DNA of 64,000 nucleotides. Origin: Saprospiraceae bacterium (GTDB lineage: Bacteria; Bacteroidota; Bacteroidia; Chitinophagales; Saprospiraceae). Position 1 is the first letter of the stretch, and every line of letters starts with the position of its first letter. A program made the translations under genes and the position numbers. The notes under the pieces are model-generated. The model was given only the letters and a program-made list of their open reading frames with translations. It was not told the DNA's origin and ran no database searches. Location of the stretch: assembly GCA_016715965.1 (NCBI GenBank), contig JADJXG010000001.1:636501-700500 (forward strand), in the 5' to 3' direction. Below, one piece after another: positions 62,418 through 64,000 of this stretch.

Positions 62418-63668
62418 ATGAGAGCAATGATTCTCATTGCTTTCCTTCTCTTCTTATTCCATATCAGTTCTGCTCAAAAACAAGACTACACCTGGATCCT
62501 GGGCTACAGCAGCTCAAGACTTTACTCAGATACTACCATTGGCACCACCATCGTACGCTTTGCTGATGAGCAACTGCGCATGACCCGCGATACCATCGAA
62601 GCCAATCATAATGCAACCAGTTCATTGATCTCCGACCCCAAGACCGGTGAGCTGATCCTGTACTCCGATGGTTGCAGGGTATGGGACCATCGCCATAATA
62701 GGGTCAAGGGCTTGGAGGAAATCAATCGCGACAGCTATTTTTGGGGATCCTATTATGGGACGAATATTTCTCAGAATATTCTCATTCTGCCTGATCCTTC
62801 TGCAGACCACACCTATCGCTTGATTTATTTGTGGTTTGATAAACCTAAGTACGACACCGTATTTAGAGCCAATAAATTGAGATCGACCTTGGTCAACGTG
62901 AAGGACCCTGATCAGTCTGTAGTCCTACACAAGGATTTGGATATTTATTTTGAATCCTTTTCAGTAATTGGCATTACTGCTTGCAGACATGCCAATGGCA
63001 GAGATTGGTGGATTGTCGTACCGACAAGACATTCTCATGATAAAGTGGTGTTCTTACTCGATCCAGAGGGATTAAAATTTTCAAATAAATATGTCTCCGG
63101 ATTGAAAAGTCGGACCATGGGATATGGTAATGCCGCATTTAGCCCAGATGGAAAAACATATGGATGGTTGTCCGAGGATGATCGGGCACTGGATGGGGGC
63201 TTTATCGAGTTGTTTGATTTTGATCGCTGCGAAGGCAAGTTGAGTAATCATAGACTAAAACAACAAACGGGGTATCAGTTTCAATCGGGTGTGTATCGCA
63301 TTGAGCTTACAGCCAAACATTCTGATTGTACAAACGAAAATGCTCTTGTTAAATGGGTTACAGTAGAATTATGCCCGGATGAAGGTATTCCAGCCAATTG
63401 TTGTGTTTCAGCTGCATTTATCTATCCAAATCCATCTGGCGATAATGCTATTCTGCATTATACACTTGAGGAAGAAACTAATTTGCAAATTGACATTACT
63501 GGAATAAATTTACCAACTCCCGTAACCTTGCAAAACACCAACTGGAGTGCAATTGGAAATTATGATTTACCTCTGGATTTAAGCCCATTTCCGGATGGTG
63601 CTTATCAAGTACGTCTCTTTCTAAATCAACAAGAAATAATCCCAATTAATCTTATCAAACAACAATAA
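62418..63668 (+). CDS. Paralogue of the preceding T9SS protein, apparently an internal-deletion chimera
   Basis: 416 residues from ATG 62418 (RAMILIAFLLFLFHISSAQ). It parallels the 60539 protein up to LFDFDRCEGKLSNHRL, sharing RHANGRDWWIVV and NAAFSPDGKTYGW. Then, where the paralogue has ~170 more propeller residues and a PKD domain, it jumps (KQQTGYQFQSGVYRIELTAK) to what looks like only the last strands of a PKD domain. A type A sorting domain ends it (FIYPNPSGDNAIL ... FPDGAYQVRLFLN). The join near 63255-63285 is best read as an in-frame deletion or gene fusion. The product keeps a signal peptide and sorting signal, so it may still be exported. Confidence 0.72.
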   Translation: MRAMILIAFLLFLFHISSAQKQDYTWILGYSSSRLYSDTTIGTTIVRFADEQLRMTRDTIEANHNATSSLISDPKTGELILYSDGCRVWDHRHNRVKGLEEINRDSYFWGSYYGTNISQNILILPDPSADHTYRLIYLWFDKPKYDTVFRANKLRSTLVNVKDPDQSVVLHKDLDIYFESFSVIGITACRHANGRDWWIVVPTRHSHDKVVFLLDPEGLKFSNKYVSGLKSRTMGYGNAAFSPDGKTYGWLSEDDRALDGGFIELFDFDRCEGKLSNHRLKQQTGYQFQSGVYRIELTAKHSDCTNENALVKWVTVELCPDEGIPANCCVSAAFIYPNPSGDNAILHYTLEEETNLQIDITGINLPTPVTLQNTNWSAIGNYDLPLDLSPFPDGAYQVRLFLNQQEIIPINLIKQQ

Positions 63669-63684
63669 CAAAGTAATCCATTTA

Positions 63685-63725
63685 CTGGAGGGGAACTATT
63701 GGAGTCCCTCTCCAGTATTTTAAAA
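63685..63725 (+). terminator. Rho-independent terminator
   Basis: ACTGGAG (63685-63691) pairs with CTCCAGT (63711-63717), extended by GGGA/TCCC with one bulged base, followed by ATTTT. It closes the 62418-63668 gene. Confidence 0.75.
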
Positions 63726-63736
63726 AATATCCAAAT

Positions 63737-64000
63737 ATGAAAAATTCAATTTTCTTCTTGTTTTCTTTCTTAACAATGGCAATTTATGGCCAGATAGAGG
63801 TTCCGGATTTTGAATTTAAAATTTATATCACCAATCCTGACGGAGACAAAGATTCACTTTGTTTAGGAGATGTGTTAAGGGATAAACATGAATATGCAGA
63901 CACAGCGTATGGAGAATACGATGTCTCACATATCCCCTACCGATCTAGTCTTGACATACGAATGACGTTTTTACCAAATTCAAATCCTGAACAAAAAAAA
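63737..64000 (+). CDS. Secreted protein, 3'-truncated by window edge
   Basis: ATG 63737 opens a frame that is still open at the window end (88 codons). A signal peptide (NSIFFLFSFLTMAIYGQ) is followed by IEVPDFEFKIYITNPDGDKD. Not enough is present to name a family; position after a run of T9SS proteins suggests another exported protein. Confidence 0.75.
   Translation, partial: MKNSIFFLFSFLTMAIYGQIEVPDFEFKIYITNPDGDKDSLCLGDVLRDKHEYADTAYGEYDVSHIPYRSSLDIRMTFLPNSNPEQKK

Overview
The window looks like a chromosomal contig from a member of the phylum Bacteroidota, most plausibly Saprospiraceae or a close relative. Evidence: about ten secreted proteins carry type IX secretion (T9SS) C-terminal sorting signals of type A or type B ('gliding motility-associated' form); there is a PorZ homologue; several genes have -7 elements of the Bacteroidetes TAnnTTTG type; Shine-Dalgarno sequences are scarce; and secreted proteins have 'SQ'/'AQ' signal-peptide ends.

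Layout. (1) 1-12142: a surface-polysaccharide cluster, all on the + strand (flippase, UDP-GlcNAc 2-epimerase, two glycosyltransferases, asparagine synthase, two NAD-dependent sugar epimerases), with a large T9SS surface protein translationally coupled in its middle. (2) 12143-22226: housekeeping and membrane genes (frameshifted NicO-like membrane protein, universal stress protein, NhaD antiporter, Bax-inhibitor-1 family, RNase HII, zinc carboxypeptidase with T9SS signal, ALDH7-type aldehyde dehydrogenase). (3) 22227-30371: lipoproteins and T9SS proteins, including a 1344-residue protein with twelve ~49-residue Cys-containing repeats, and a possible toxin/immunity-like pair. (4) 30543-40120: ClpB, a 1362-residue type B T9SS protein and PorZ. 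(5) 40121-42221: an array of about 30 short palindromes beside an IS200-type Y1 transposase, resembling a REP/RAYT arrangement. (6) 42288-51842: GHMP kinase, 2-oxoacid dehydrogenase E2, retropepsin-PDZ protein, a four-helix-bundle gene set in AT-rich repeats, a class V aminotransferase, M16 peptidase and fumarase. (7) 52137-64000: duplicated small lipoproteins, an IS3-family element inserted in the sorting-signal codons of a secreted metzincin, then a run of T9SS proteins reaching the window edge.

The most striking theme is decay and mosaicism of T9SS cargo genes. One has an in-frame TAA 22 codons before its natural end, one has lost its C-terminus to an IS, one has an A8 tract separating ATG from signal peptide, one looks like an internal-deletion chimera, and two change base composition sharply inside the gene. 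The palindrome array next to the Y1 transposase is the best candidate for an active, poorly described mobile system. All functional calls are by reading motifs; no database search was possible.
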